DNA from: Pollenia angustigena
Taxonomy: Eukaryota; Arthropoda; Insecta; Diptera; Polleniidae
Assembly (NCBI GenBank): GCA_930367215.1
Contig: OV884060.1
Coordinates: forward strand, 208,881,253 to 208,945,252
Length of the DNA: 64,000 nt
Direction of reading: 5' to 3'
The position numbers and the translations under genes are program-made. Shown piece after piece: positions 24,401 to 32,296 of the stretch. The notes beneath the pieces were generated by a model. That model had not been told where the DNA came from, ran no database searches, and saw only the letters and a list, made by a program, of their open reading frames with translations. Every line of letters starts with the position of its first letter. The stretch's first letter is position 1.

Positions 24401-27400
24401 GCGAAGGGTTCAACTGTATTAAGATAAATGGCAAGCTGTCAAACATTTTACTAAAGTTATCGATAAAAAATGAAGTTATGTCAAAAAAAAAAATGTTAAA
24501 TTGTTCAACTTAAAATTTACATTTCAAGCTTGAAATATTAAAAGTGTTGCTGAATCAGCGGTTTATGGGCAAAATCAGCGATTTACCGCTTTTTGTTTTA
24601 AGGTTTCTCATAAACAAAAAGTTGGAAACATTTAATAAAATTAACAGAACAGGGATGGCTAAGTTGTTTCAGTTGTACTGATACTTTTTAAACTAAGATT
24701 TATAATACCTTTTTGTGGTGTTTTTTTTTAAACATAAATAAAATTAATTTCAACTAAAAAAAATCTTTTAGTACAATTAGGTACAATTTTTAAAGGTTGT
24801 TGGTACAATTTTAAAAATTCTCAACACTATCCCTGAAACAAAACCATAACAAGAGAAAAAAAAACTAAAAAACTTTGTTTACCTTTTTTTATAGTTTGCT
24901 CTTTCTAGCGTTTACTGTTTCTTTCTATCAATTCTGTATCAATTAATGAATAAAAAATGTAGTGTCATAAGGGCTTAAGACTTACAACACTGCAACAACA
25001 AAATGTATTAGACTAAAATTAACTACGCTGTGGTTGAAAAATCCAACTAAAAGCTGTAGTAAACACGTTTGTTAAATAACCCAGAATAAAACAGTTAAAA
25101 AAACTATATCTGTGTCTTTCCCTCACTCAGCAACTTCTTTAATTTACCCGGGGAAACAATCAATCCCGTTTTCCCGGGAAATAAAAAAGTTCGAGAAGAG
25201 AAAAACCTAAGTGCACATGCATGCTGGTATCATGTATGGGCCCTTAACCTTAATTATTCATAAGCTTAATACTATACTTAGATTAACATTTTTTAATTTA
25301 GTTGTTAAACATACATACATACATACATACCTTAATAATAGCAAAACTTATAACGGATAAAAATATTTATGAAATTTTCTTTTCTATTCTATTTCTTTTC
25401 ACAGTTATGCGTAAACATGTCGCCCATTTTTTTAAACTATATGGTTCTTTACCACGATTTTGGATTCTCCTATTTCCTTCGTTTTTTATCATTCAGCCAG
25501 AAGACTTACAGTTGATTTTGTCCTCATCGAAACATACCGGCAAAGGGTTATTCTACCGATTAATGCATAATTTTTTAGGAAATGGCCTGATAACAAGCAG
25601 CGGTGACAGATGGTATAATCATCGACGTTTAATACAGCCTGCGTTTCATTTAAATATTTTGAAACGCTTCATTGGTACATTTGCTGATGCTTCACAAGCT
25701 CTGTATGCAACTTTGGATGGAGTTGATACAACGGAAATTAATATAGCAAAATATGTTAATGATTGTGTAATGGGCATATTAAATGGTGAGTAAAAAATAT
25801 AATATTAATTTATTAGAAACATTTAAGCTCACATTAGTTCTCACAATCTTAATTTAAAACAAATTATAGTGTTTTATTCTTTTACATCTTTTGTACCCTT
25901 GAATCTTTGGTATCCTCCATCTACATTTGGAGTATTCCGGAGTGGGCTAAATATGGGACCTTAGGCAAATTAAAGTTTTAAAACTACTCCATGGTATACT
26001 CAAGAGAAGGCATGTCATCTCACTACAAACACTTTTTAACAATAGTCCATGCTTGCATTACATCGGACCAGTCCATGGAATAGTTCATTTTATTAAAATG
26101 GATCAGGTGGTCCAATATTATTTGCAGGGATATGAGAATGTGTGATAGTGTGAATGCAATGTGTCATGAAAATTACAAGTGTTATTACGAAAAACCATTT
26201 GACATCAAAAAGACTTAATCATTTTTTGAAAATTTTCAAAACTATAATATTATTGTTTTGAAAAATTGAAAAAATTAAACCTTAGATGCATTTTATTATG
26301 AATTAATATCAAATTTCGTTAATCAACTCATACGCAAGTATTTATGTATCAGATTATATGTCGGCCATTACTAAACTACTTCCATGTAATGCAGATGGTA
26401 TGAAGTAGTCATTGAAAAGTAGTTGTTCAGTAATTGCAAGTCATTACCAAGTTTTTGCTGGGATACTTTTCATTTGATCGAGGTTGCAATTTAACAAAAG
26501 CATGTTCATGTGTGTTAGTGTGAACAGAAACTGTTATGTTGAATTAAATTTTTTGACAGTCGCAGCAAAACTCATAAGATTTCTATCTCACAAAGTATTA
26601 TGGAATACGTAAGACTTGTGTGATAGTGTAAACTAGCCTTTAGCAGTAACACTGTTATTTTTTTTGTTTTCTATAAAATTTCGGTATTTAAAGAAAAAGA
26701 CTGCTACTAACATTGAAATTGGTATTTTGATAGAGTTACCATTTTTTTCTCTGATAAAAATTTTTAGTTAACCAATGTACTGTAAATATTAAATGCTAGT
26801 TAGCCAATAGTTATCATTTTAGTTTACTAATAATTAACTAATGACTTGGTCCTTAGGGACACAGAATATATATACACTTTATGGGGTCTTAGATGAATAT
26901 TAAAAATGTTTCACACGGAAAGACAAGCATAGAATAACCTCATCACTTTTAGGTTATGAAGATATACATAAATATAACAGCATCGCCAGAGAGTTAACTC
27001 GCGTAAAAGTTAATCTTGCGGTTACTTTTCCAAGCGTATTGATAAAAATAATGTCAACAAAGCAGAGCAAAACATTGCAAATCATTTTATATATATGTAT
27101 ATATAATCGGATTTCTACATGTATAAAAGGTAAAATGTCGAAAAATCGGCAGCCCTGCTCAAATAGCTTATGCTGATAGCACACATTAAATGATTTGTCA
27201 CTCACACTTTGCTGATAAATATAATGATTGTGTGTTCATAACACCTCCAGAAAAAGAAACGTGCCCGCTTTCCAAAGGAATTACGAATATATAACGATAG
27301 AGATGCCCTTTTCTTACCTTTCCAAGGGAAACTTATTTAAGGGATTAACTTGTTTTCGGATTTTGTTTAAAAACCGTTTTAAATTATAGCACATGTAGTA

Positions 27401-29810
27401 AATTTTATATGAAAAGCACTCAGTCTTTTTAGTGTTTTTCATATAAATTTTACTATACGTCCAATCACTTGTGTTGTGAAAACAGCACATCGTCAGCTCA
27501 GAATTGGTTTGGCGCATATGCCAAAAAGTCGGTGTGGAGAAAAACGACAAAGAAGATTTACATGAAGATTTCTCAAAATGTACCCGATAGAATTTTTTTA
27601 TATTTTTGCCACTGCTTCCGGTATATGTTTAGAAGAAAAATGTAAGTTTTTGCGCACTTTCATATATAAAGTTAGAATTTAATAGTATTTTTTTGAAAAT
27701 GAAAAATATTGTTTTGTGCCGCATACGCCACTTTTCTAAATAAAAATTAAAAAAGTGGTTTTTTGTGCTGCATACGTATACTTATTGCGTGAGTGACTGA
27801 CTCATTCATCATCGTACAGCCTAAACTTCTGAAGCTAAAGACTTGAAATTTGGACCGGAGGTGGATCTCTCCCCAAATCGATCCACTAAGACGGGATTTT
27901 TAAAAATTCAACTGTTTAGGGGGTAAAAAAGGGTAAATTCGGAAACCTTTTAACTCCAAAACTAAAAGAGATACAGAAAAACTGTAATACATATCGTTGT
28001 TCTTTTGAAAAATAAATGGACAGGTGTGTGGTACTTTTTTGAAATTCGGCTCTTGTAGGGTGAAAACGGGTAAGACCTGAATTTTGGTACGTTTTTGTCA
28101 GCCCATCTATCTTTTGATCCAATAAACCTGGAAAAAATGTTAATACCACATTCGAAACTTATCGAAAAAATACGAATACAACTTTGGTACTTTTTTGAAA
28201 TTCGAACGTTTAAGGCGTGAAAATCGTAACAATTTTTGGTACTTTTTTACAAAACATTTTGCATTTTGCAATTTTTGATACTATAGCGGGGGGAAAAAAT
28301 AGTACCAAAATGGGAAATACGGGAAATATAATATCTTTCTTCAGTTTTTTGGTTCTACAACTGGTATTTTTTAATTATCGTTAATATTTGACCTCAAAAC
28401 ATAAAATTCAACATGCAATGTCCTGAATGAATGCTTTATATCTCAGAAACCACAAAAAATTTCGCAAAACAGATTTCGGATTCAAAAAGGGGGTATTCAA
28501 AATATATATACCCCATACCTAACTCAATTTTTTTTAAAATGGTCGGTAGGTCAAATCAATTCTGAGCTGACGACATTACTATTGAATGATTTTTTAAAAA
28601 TTTAAAACTTTTAAATTGAAGGCTTGAGTTCATCAAATTAAATTTTTATTAAATTATTTTTACTGAAGAAAGGAATTTTACAACCTGAAATTAATTAAAA
28701 TTTATTGATAATTTTTGTTCTTGGCTGAGCTGAGTTGTAAAATTCCTTCCTTCAGTTTAACTAAAAAATCACAATAATTTAAAACTTTTTTAAAAATTTC
28801 AGAGGCGGTCTTGGGAGTTCCAATTAAGACAAAAAATGATAAACATATGGAGCAATCTCCTTTTAGACAGTAAGTATTAAAAAACAACTATTTTTTTTGA
28901 ATTGAAATTCCATATCTTTTCTTTTTTCAGAGGAAAATTAGTCATGCCACAACGTTTCATTAAACCTTGGCTTTTACTAGATAGTATCTATCACAAGACA
29001 AAACTAGCCGCCGACGAACTTAATCAAAAAAAACGTTTGAGTGAATTCACACGAAAAATGATTGCCAAACGTCGTGAATTAAAAAAAAACAACAATAATG
29101 AAGTGGAGAAAAAATGTCTTCTAGATTACATGATCGATATTTCGGAAAATAATCCAGATTTTACTGAAAATGATATTGTTGACGAAGCTTGCACATTTAT
29201 GTTAGCTGGCCAAGATTCTGTAGGAGCGGCAATGGCTTTTACTATATTTTTGTTGGCACAGAATCTCGATTGTCAAGAAAAATGTGAAGCCGAAATAGAG
29301 CATATATTTGGCAATGATAATCGAGCACCCACTATGGAAGACCTACGTGATATGCGTTATTTGGAGATGTGTATTAAGGAATCGTTGCGCATATATCCCA
29401 GTGTACCCGCAATGGCACGCAAATTGGGCGAGGAAGTACGTTTGGCCAAGTACACTTTACCGGCTGGCAGTAATGTTTTAATATGTCCTTATGCTACTCA
29501 TCGATTGGAGCACATCTATCCAGATCCCGAGAAATTTGATCCTGAACGTTTTTCACCAGAAAACTCAGAGAAAAGACATCCCTATGCATATTTACCTTTT
29601 AGTGCGGGTCCACGTTATTGCATTGGCAATCGTTTTGCTATAATGGAAATGAAAACTGTTATTTCGAGATTATTGCGCAGCTATCATATACAACCAGTAC
29701 CGGGGAAAACAGCTTTAAAGGACATTTTCCGTATAACTTTAAGAGCTTCTGGAGGCTTATGGGTGCGTTTAAAGCCAAAAGAGCAGAAAATGACAAATTT
29801 TAGTAATTAA
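6288..29810 (+). CDS. Cyp4aa1: Cytochrome P450, CYP4 clade, CYP4AA1-like (four exons; first exon missing)
   Basis: Joined exons 6288-6459, 25405-25785, 28803-28869 and 28931-29810 read through in phase to 499 residues plus stop, close to the usual CYP4 length. Counting from the first visible residue: a hydrophobic anchor at about 9-25, the hinge LSGPPAVPILGN at 38-49, helix-C WYNHR at 127-131, I-helix EACTFMLAGQDSVGAA with AGQDS at 299-303, ExxR (ESLR) at 357-360, PERF at 411-414, and the heme loop FSAGPRYCIG with the thiolate Cys at 437. P450s of this type are ER-bound monooxygenases acting on fatty acids, hormones or xenobiotics; the substrate here is unknown. The I-helix wording and the segment FRQGKLVMPQRF are what I remember of CYP4AA1 rather than of other CYP4s; that subfamily call is from memory. 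No in-frame Met precedes exon 6288, and an in-frame TAG lies at 6243, so an upstream exon carries the start. All splice sites are GT/AG and all catalytic residues are intact, so the gene looks functional. Confidence 0.9.
7840..8475 (-). pseudogene. hAT transposase relic with an internal duplication
   Basis: The minus strand gives KLASVDGLSIRSI, then INLLKAEWAVQQLI, then KFSLTMDKS, KNRIYINISL, ITDGPN and CINLDIRSM in N- to C-terminal order with frameshifts. This follows the hAT plan: a post-BED segment, the first catalytic block around the Asp of (K)FSLTxD, then a second block near C-IN-G/H. A 132-bp stretch is tandemly duplicated (8191-8322, 8323-8454), repeating about 44 residues in frame. 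Several stops show it is inactive. Confidence 0.75.
8190..8454. repeat. 132-bp tandem duplication, two copies
   Basis: Two units starting at atcacttcac (8191 and 8323) differ at only a few positions. The unit is a multiple of three and lies in the relic hAT transposase, so the duplication keeps the frame. Confidence 0.9.
9300..10870. repeat. Dispersed repeat, two diverged copies
   Basis: The block starting gcatcctatgggaggtattt recurs at about 9363-9700 and 10536-10850. The internal phrases cagttcttaagatatgcg and gctcagaagatcctactac are shared. It is preceded by agcttaacccggtgcgcttcg near 9298; a similar phrase occurs at 57540. I cannot assign it to a class; it does not read as protein. Confidence 0.6.
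10969..11310. repeat. 171-bp tandem repeat, two copies
   Basis: The unit starting accttttctttagcttcac begins at 10971 and again at 11142. Both units end with gtagccaggataaaat and a run of G. Divergence is low, so the duplication is fairly recent. Confidence 0.85.
11695..12387. mobile_element. TAA-flanked MITE, CCCCGGGTCTCCACGTAG family, copy 1
   Basis: The ends are CCCCGGGTCTCCACGTAG and CTACGTGGAGACCCAGCG; the flanks are TAA (11692-11694) and TAG (12388-12390). The subterminal sequence is rich in gcaat/attgc motifs. Copy 2 is at 17933-21111. Confidence 0.75.
12388..14215. other. Intronic stretch with old repeat fragments
   Basis: I see no gene. The block around 13541-13960 (gataccctatagtatag, then a diverged region with ttttgtcatgacttagtagct) is similar to 55122-55830 and looks like a decayed dispersed repeat. 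Confidence 0.4.
14222..14227 (-). terminator. Poly(A) signal AATAAA of the antisense peptide gene
   Basis: The hexamer AATAAA on the minus strand lies about 63 bases after the stop codon of the peptide gene. In AT-rich DNA such hexamers occur by chance, so this only supports the gene in combination. Confidence 0.45.
14290..14553 (-). CDS. Candidate small secreted acidic peptide, nested antisense in the P450 intron
   Basis: I do not recognise the family. The 87-residue frame begins MQLCFLVFVALAFVVVF and fits a signal peptide with cleavage near residue 22-23. The mature part is about 65 residues with two Cys (in DQLCVKTK and SSSLCEIW), a charged middle, and an acidic Ser-rich tail ending SSSYDDT. 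The start context AAACAAC-ATG is a strong fly initiation site. A TATA-like element lies about 90 bases upstream and AATAAA about 63 bases past the stop, so it fits a compact intronless gene. It lies outside every transposon boundary I could define. Secreted immune, venom-like or seminal peptides have this build, but no function can be assigned. Confidence 0.6.
   Translation of the reverse strand: MQLCFLVFVALAFVVVFPTTITSEFGKIGKIDQLCVKTKHKFVSADIEKYIQKENVDLEDGVVEQAELSSSLCEIWSSEDSSSYDDT
14560..16000. other. Intronic AT-rich stretch, no gene seen
   Basis: It contains a small palindromic element near 14730-14866 (gcccaatttcaccaa and its inverse ttggtgaaataggcc), related to the MITEs at 23035 and 23820. 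The rest is low-complexity A/T runs with no readable protein. Confidence 0.4.
14631..14645 (-). promoter_or_regulatory. TATA-like box of the antisense peptide gene
   Basis: On the minus strand the sequence is TTTATATTAAAAA. About 30 bases downstream there is TTCAATTA, near the fly initiator TCAKTY. Spacing to the ATG allows a short leader. This is inference from motif and spacing. Confidence 0.4.
16007..16415. mobile_element. MITE with AAAAACTGTC/AAAAACTGCAG ends, copy 1
   Basis: The ends are GTTTAAAAACTG and CAGTTTTTTAAAC. The body contains gagttggtttgacagcgactg and ggccaatgacaaatgaagaa, shared in reverse orientation with copies at 31942-32143 and 44187-44356. It is split by the TTA-flanked MITE 16092-16317. 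Confidence 0.7.
16092..16317. mobile_element. TTA-flanked MITE, GGCCGGGTTTTTGAGAT family
   Basis: The ends are GGCCGGGTTTTTGAGAT and ATCTCAAAAACCCAGCC, with TTA on both sides (16089-16091, 16318-16320). The copies at 31942 and 44187 show the empty site with a single TTA. Confidence 0.85.
16540..16683. mobile_element. TAA-flanked foldback MITE, 144 bp
   Basis: The ends are GTCTGGGTTCACACTATGAA and the inverse GTGTGATCCCAGAC, with TAA at 16537-16539 and 16684-16686. Its layout (gttcacac ends, agagggaaa middle) is like the elements at 31171, 33685, 34038 and 39582. Confidence 0.85.
16690..17862. mobile_element. MITE with CTAAGGCGGCA ends split by a pogo-like element
   Basis: The outer ends are CTAAGGCGGCATTTATACGA and TCGTACTATTGCCGCCTTAG. 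An inner element, about 16727-17620, has ends AGTGCAATCGCTATAATATG and CATATTATCACGATTGCACT. Its left side repeats aatatgaac at least five times (16740-16850), which suggests subterminal transposase sites. The inner target duplication is not clear. Confidence 0.65.
18263..18533. mobile_element. MITE with CCCAGTAAAAACTTCGCCTA ends
   Basis: The left end CCCAGTAAAAACTTCGCCTA is matched exactly by the inverse TAGGCGAAGTTTTTACTGGG. It is nested in the hAT at 17951-20785. I could not define the target duplication. Confidence 0.7.
18777..19930 (+). pseudogene. hAT transposase relic, DUF4371 type
   Basis: Frame-shifted pieces read in order: VKAFEEPSQDIDYDADVS, LTNFSLDLKNCIGVETNGC, SLHYARQDGW (the TLCETRW block), LRNSLRTFEFICGINIL, KARDTSSRAL, VPTLKTRFERNNYIQN, LSDNVVDALINCDEDIYPN, and a last LP.ITRSVTCCTTSIEQ resembling the LPVTSATTERSFS dimerisation motif. 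This is the plan of animal hAT transposases annotated with DUF4371. Several frameshifts and stops make it inactive. It belongs to the element bounded by CCACGTAG. Confidence 0.8.
21115..22311. repeat. Fragments of the CGATGTCTTTTNAGACATGT repeat
   Basis: The motif acgatgtctttttagacatgtc and its inverse recur at 21225-21260, 21290-21375 and 21405-21440, related to the ends of the 16690-17862 element. A 21-base T run lies at 21661. No gene is seen. Confidence 0.5.
23035..23139. mobile_element. TAA-flanked 105-bp MITE, CCAATTTCACCAAGTT family
   Basis: The inverted ends are GGCCAATTTCACCAAGTT and AACTTGGTAAAATTAGC; TAA lies at 23032-23034 and 23140-23142. Confidence 0.8.
23820..23934. mobile_element. 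TTA-flanked 115-bp MITE, CCAATTTCACCAAGTT family
   Basis: The inverted ends are CCCCAATTTCACCAAGTTCA and TGAACTTTGTGAAATTGGGG; TTA lies at 23817-23819 and 23935-23937. Confidence 0.85.
24316..24975. mobile_element. TAA-flanked MITE, AGCCCTTATGACACTACATT family
   Basis: The ends are AGCCCTTATGACACTACATT and the exact inverse AATGTAGTGTCATAAGGGCT, with TAA at 24313-24315 and 24976-24978. A weaker element with cagggatgg/atccctg ends (about 24652-24836) may be nested inside. Confidence 0.85.
25405..25785 (+). CDS. Cyp4aa1: CYP4AA1-like P450, second recognised coding exon
   Basis: The acceptor is cttttcacag and the donor is gtgagt. Its first two bases complete the Phe codon opened by the 6288 exon, confirming the 18.9-kb intron. 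It carries the helix A-C region: LYGSLPRFW, QPEDLQLIL, the block SSGDRWYNHRRLIQPAFH with the heme-propionate WxxxR, and ends VMGILN. Confidence 0.93.
25786..28802 (+). other. P450 intron 2 with repeat insertions
   Basis: It contains a copy of the gtgatagtgtgaatgcaatg family (about 26130-26645), interrupted by a fragment ending in ttttgctggg (26262-26463) that is similar to 53685-53884. There is also an inverted-end element at about 27493-28574 (cgtcagctcagaattg and its inverse) and an inverted repeat at 28664-28760 next to exon 3. No coding sequence of its own is seen. Confidence 0.6.
27493..28574. mobile_element. Element with CGTCAGCTCAGAATTG inverted ends
   Basis: The left end CGTCAGCTCAGAATTG is matched exactly by CAATTCTGAGCTGACG near 28574. 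ACAT flanks both sides. The interior has repeated gtacttttttgaaattcg phrases but no recognisable protein. Confidence 0.5.
28803..28869 (+). CDS. Cyp4aa1: CYP4AA1-like P450, 67-base third coding exon
   Basis: This short exon lies between acceptor aaaatttcag and donor gtaagt. The G left over from the previous exon plus AG makes Glu, giving LNEAVLGVPIKTKND and then HMEQSPFR. Its last two bases plus the first base of the next exon make Gln (FRQ). It fills the D/E-helix gap exactly, and the flanking phases (1 and 2) both match. Confidence 0.85.
28931..29810 (+). CDS. Cyp4aa1: CYP4AA1-like P450, terminal coding exon
   Basis: It follows a 61-base intron ending cttttttcag. It holds helices F to L: GKLVMPQRFIKPW, the I-helix AGQDS, the K-helix ESLRIYP, FDPERF and the heme-binding loop, and ends KMTNFSN with TAA at 29808-29810. 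It is one uninterrupted 293-codon stretch. Confidence 0.95.
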
Positions 29811-30088
29811 GTACATATGTTCATACATATGTAAGAACAAATACATATGTACACTGCAACTTGCAGAAATACGAATTAGGGATTACAAATTTTAGGACTT
29901 TTGAAGACCATAATATTCTTACTATTGTTTTAGTGAAAATTGTGAAAGGATTTTTTTTTTTTTTTAGAAAATTCGTGTTTTTCTTACATACTTGTACTAG
30001 CATACAATGTACGAGTATGTTTATTATCAGCACCCGTATTCCGTAATTCGCTTAGCTAAAGCTAAATCTCTATCGCTAAAATGCCTTA

Positions 30089-30230
30089 CATAGCGACTTC
30101 ACCTGACAATTTTTTGTCATACCAAACGTCAAAGTCTATATAAAAAAAACTCGAAAATTTTTGTCAGCGTTTTTTTAATATGAAGTTTGACGTTTGGTAT
30201 GACAAAAAATTGTCAGGTGGAGACGCTATG
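30089..30230. mobile_element. TTA-flanked foldback MITE, 142 bp
   Basis: The ends are CATAGCGACTTCACCTGACA and TGTCAGGTGGAGACGCTATG, with TTA at 30086-30088 and 30231-30233. The inner arms (aattttttgtcataccaaacgtcaaa) are nearly perfect. Confidence 0.85.
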
Positions 30231-30266
30231 TTAGAGAATACAAAATTTAAAAATTTTAGTGATGAC

Positions 30267-30272
30267 AATAAA
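30267..30272 (+). terminator. First AATAAA downstream of the P450 stop
   Basis: No AATAAA occurs between the stop at 29810 and this hexamer, 457 bases downstream. It lies inside the MITE 30034-30420. Variant hexamers (TATAAA near 30140) come earlier, so use of this signal is only a possibility. Confidence 0.35.
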
Positions 30273-31170
30273 AGCTAAAATTGCGGCGAATTAAATTGTT
30301 ATGGCATTGCCAAATTTAGCAATGCACTTTACAGTATAACATTCTTAGCCAAAAATCGTTAAATCCACGTTATAGATTGTTAGCGATAGAGATTTAGCTT
30401 TAGCGAATTACAGAATACGGCCACAGGTCAAGTTTAAATAAGCAACAAAAATTTTTTAAAAATACATGCAAATATACCGAAAAAAAACTTAAAAATATGC
30501 CCAAAAACATGCATGTGAAAAAACACAAGATTTAATATTTTTTTCGTACAAATAATGATCATGTGTTTTTCCAAGTTTTCAAATTGAAATGATCTTCGGC
30601 AGTCACAAAAAACCATGTAATTATATTGAAAATATACGTTCAACATCAGTCGATGTTGCTGGCGCATGCTTAAATAATAATAATTCTCATGGATATAGTG
30701 TGTCAATATATTCATCGGTTTCGTTTTTATTTAAAAAGCATACGGTTGACTATGAGAAGTTTTATAAGACTGTCATTTGCTTAAGCAAAGTCCGATACAG
30801 ACCGTTCAATCCGTACGAATCAGATATTTTTTGATTATATTTTTTTAATTGACAGGCTTTTTTAATTTTTGATAGTAGCTTAAGCTTACACATGCATACC
30901 TACATAGTTGGGCCTTAAAATTTCGATTAAAAACTTGGATAACCACCCGTCTATATCAAAGATAAATATTTCGACATATATTGCAGTTGTATCTTACCCG
31001 ATGTAATTTATTTTAGTTTTTGTTAAAAATTTCGATAAAATAAAAGGAAACATAAATTTTTATTTTGCAATCGAAACAGTTTATATCAAAAGGCAAATTT
31101 ATGCAAAACATATACATATTTCTGAGAAAAAAATCATTAAAAACTTGCCCTGTATATTAAAATAGACTAT

Positions 31171-31298
31171 GTGCCGGTTGACACATGTCAAGTTTGTCTA
31201 GTCAAGGCTTGAACTTTTAGGAGAGAAGGGAAAAGAGAATGACATTTCTTTTTCCCTCTCTCCTAGAAACTCAAGACTTGACGTGTGTGAACCGGCAA
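31171..31298. mobile_element. Foldback MITE, GTGCCGGTTCACAC family
   Basis: The ends are GTGCCGGTTGACACATGTCA and the inverse TGTGTGAACCGGCA. The centre gaaaagagaatgacatttc is shared with 34038-34153. No clean flanking TTA is left. Confidence 0.7.
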
Positions 31299-31468
31299 CA
31301 TGACTTTTTTATGCATTACTTAAAAAAAATTTTTATTATTTTATAAAATGAGTTCGATCACGGAGTGCAATTCTAATCGACGAATGTTTAAATGTAAAAA
31401 AATAATTAAATCTCAAAAAAAAATTTTACTTGGCAAAATCCGATTTAATTTTTCAAAATACATATTGG

Positions 31469-31631
31469 GGGTATTCACGTCACAAGTTGCACCCTTGCAA
31501 AAAAGCAAAAGTGCAAAAATATAACAACAACCACAAAGACAATTATTGCGTAAATAATTGTCTTTGTGGTTGTTGTTATATTTTTGCACTTTTGCTTTTT
31601 TGCAAGGGTGCAACTTGTGACGTGAATACCC
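31469..31631. repeat. Perfect 79-bp-arm palindrome with a 5-base loop
   Basis: Every base from 31469 to 31547 pairs with 31631 to 31553 without mismatch; the loop is gcgta (31548-31552). The ends read gggtattcacgtcacaagtt. It is the longest perfect hairpin in the window. It may be a very recent foldback element; I see no clear target duplication. Confidence 0.9.
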
Positions 31632-31941
31632 TTTTTGTATACAGATTTAATAAAATCCATTTTGCTATAACCTCGGCTTATTTTGAGATATGATACTGAT
31701 TTTTTTCTTACATATAAAGAAGGTATGACGGAACCCTTCTGCTTAAGTAACTTAAAATTTAAAATATTTTTTTGAAATATGACTAAATTGCAATAAAGGA
31801 GCGATATGTCACTTTATTTTAAATTTGAGAAATTAAACTGGTCTGGAAACTCTACGCCACTTCTAAAAAAATTTAATTTTTAAAATCTAGTGGAGTGAAT
31901 GCTGTCCAAATAGCAGAAAAAAACAAAAGCTGAAAGCAGCG

Positions 31942-32143
31942 TTAAAAAAACTGCAGTCAAAGTAGAAAAACTGTAGTTTCTTCCACTTCTTCATTTGTCA
32001 TTGGCCAAAAAAAAAAACTCTTGCTTTTACTTCTAATTCATTAAATGTAAACAGTCGCTGTCAAACCAACTCAAAAAGCAAAGAGTTGTACTCAAACTTT
32101 CGTTATTTTGCGAAAGTTTTTTGTTTCAATTGCAGTTTTTTAA
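31942..32143. mobile_element. MITE with AAAAACTGCAG ends, copy 2
   Basis: The ends are TTAAAAAAACTGCAG and TGCAGTTTTTTAA. It provides the empty site (cattaaatg) for the MITE at 16092-16317. It directly abuts the nested composite that begins at 32149. Confidence 0.7.
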
Positions 32144-32296
32144 GCACTGTACCAATGTTCTGTAACTTTAGTGAGAACTTCTCGCATCGAAAAGATGTGA
32201 AACAAAATATTCGATCGTTTCTCGAAATGTGAGAAAAAAGTGTGTTTGTAACTCATGTCGAAAACTATTAAAATAAATTACGTCTCTACGTTATAA

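Larger units (their letters stand above)
6460..25404 (+). other. 18.9-kb P450 intron filled with transposons
   Basis: It is bounded by gtaagt and cttttcacag with matched phase. It contains at least three hAT elements with readable 8-bp duplications, several TAA/TTA-flanked MITEs, tandem repeats and one antisense candidate gene. Most of the length above a normal fly intron is accounted for by these insertions. Confidence 0.85.
30034..30420. mobile_element. MITE with CCGTATTCCGTAATTCGC ends
   Basis: The inverted ends are CCGTATTCCGTAATTCGC and GCGAATTACAGAATACGG, with similarity running 45 bases inward. It lies about 220 bases past the P450 stop and is split by the MITE 30089-30230. Confidence 0.7.

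Noticed and set aside
25302..25404. Upstream Met of the open frame as the P450 start
   Set aside because: The sequence before 25405 is intron: it lacks the anchor and hinge, and the exon at 6288 joins in phase.
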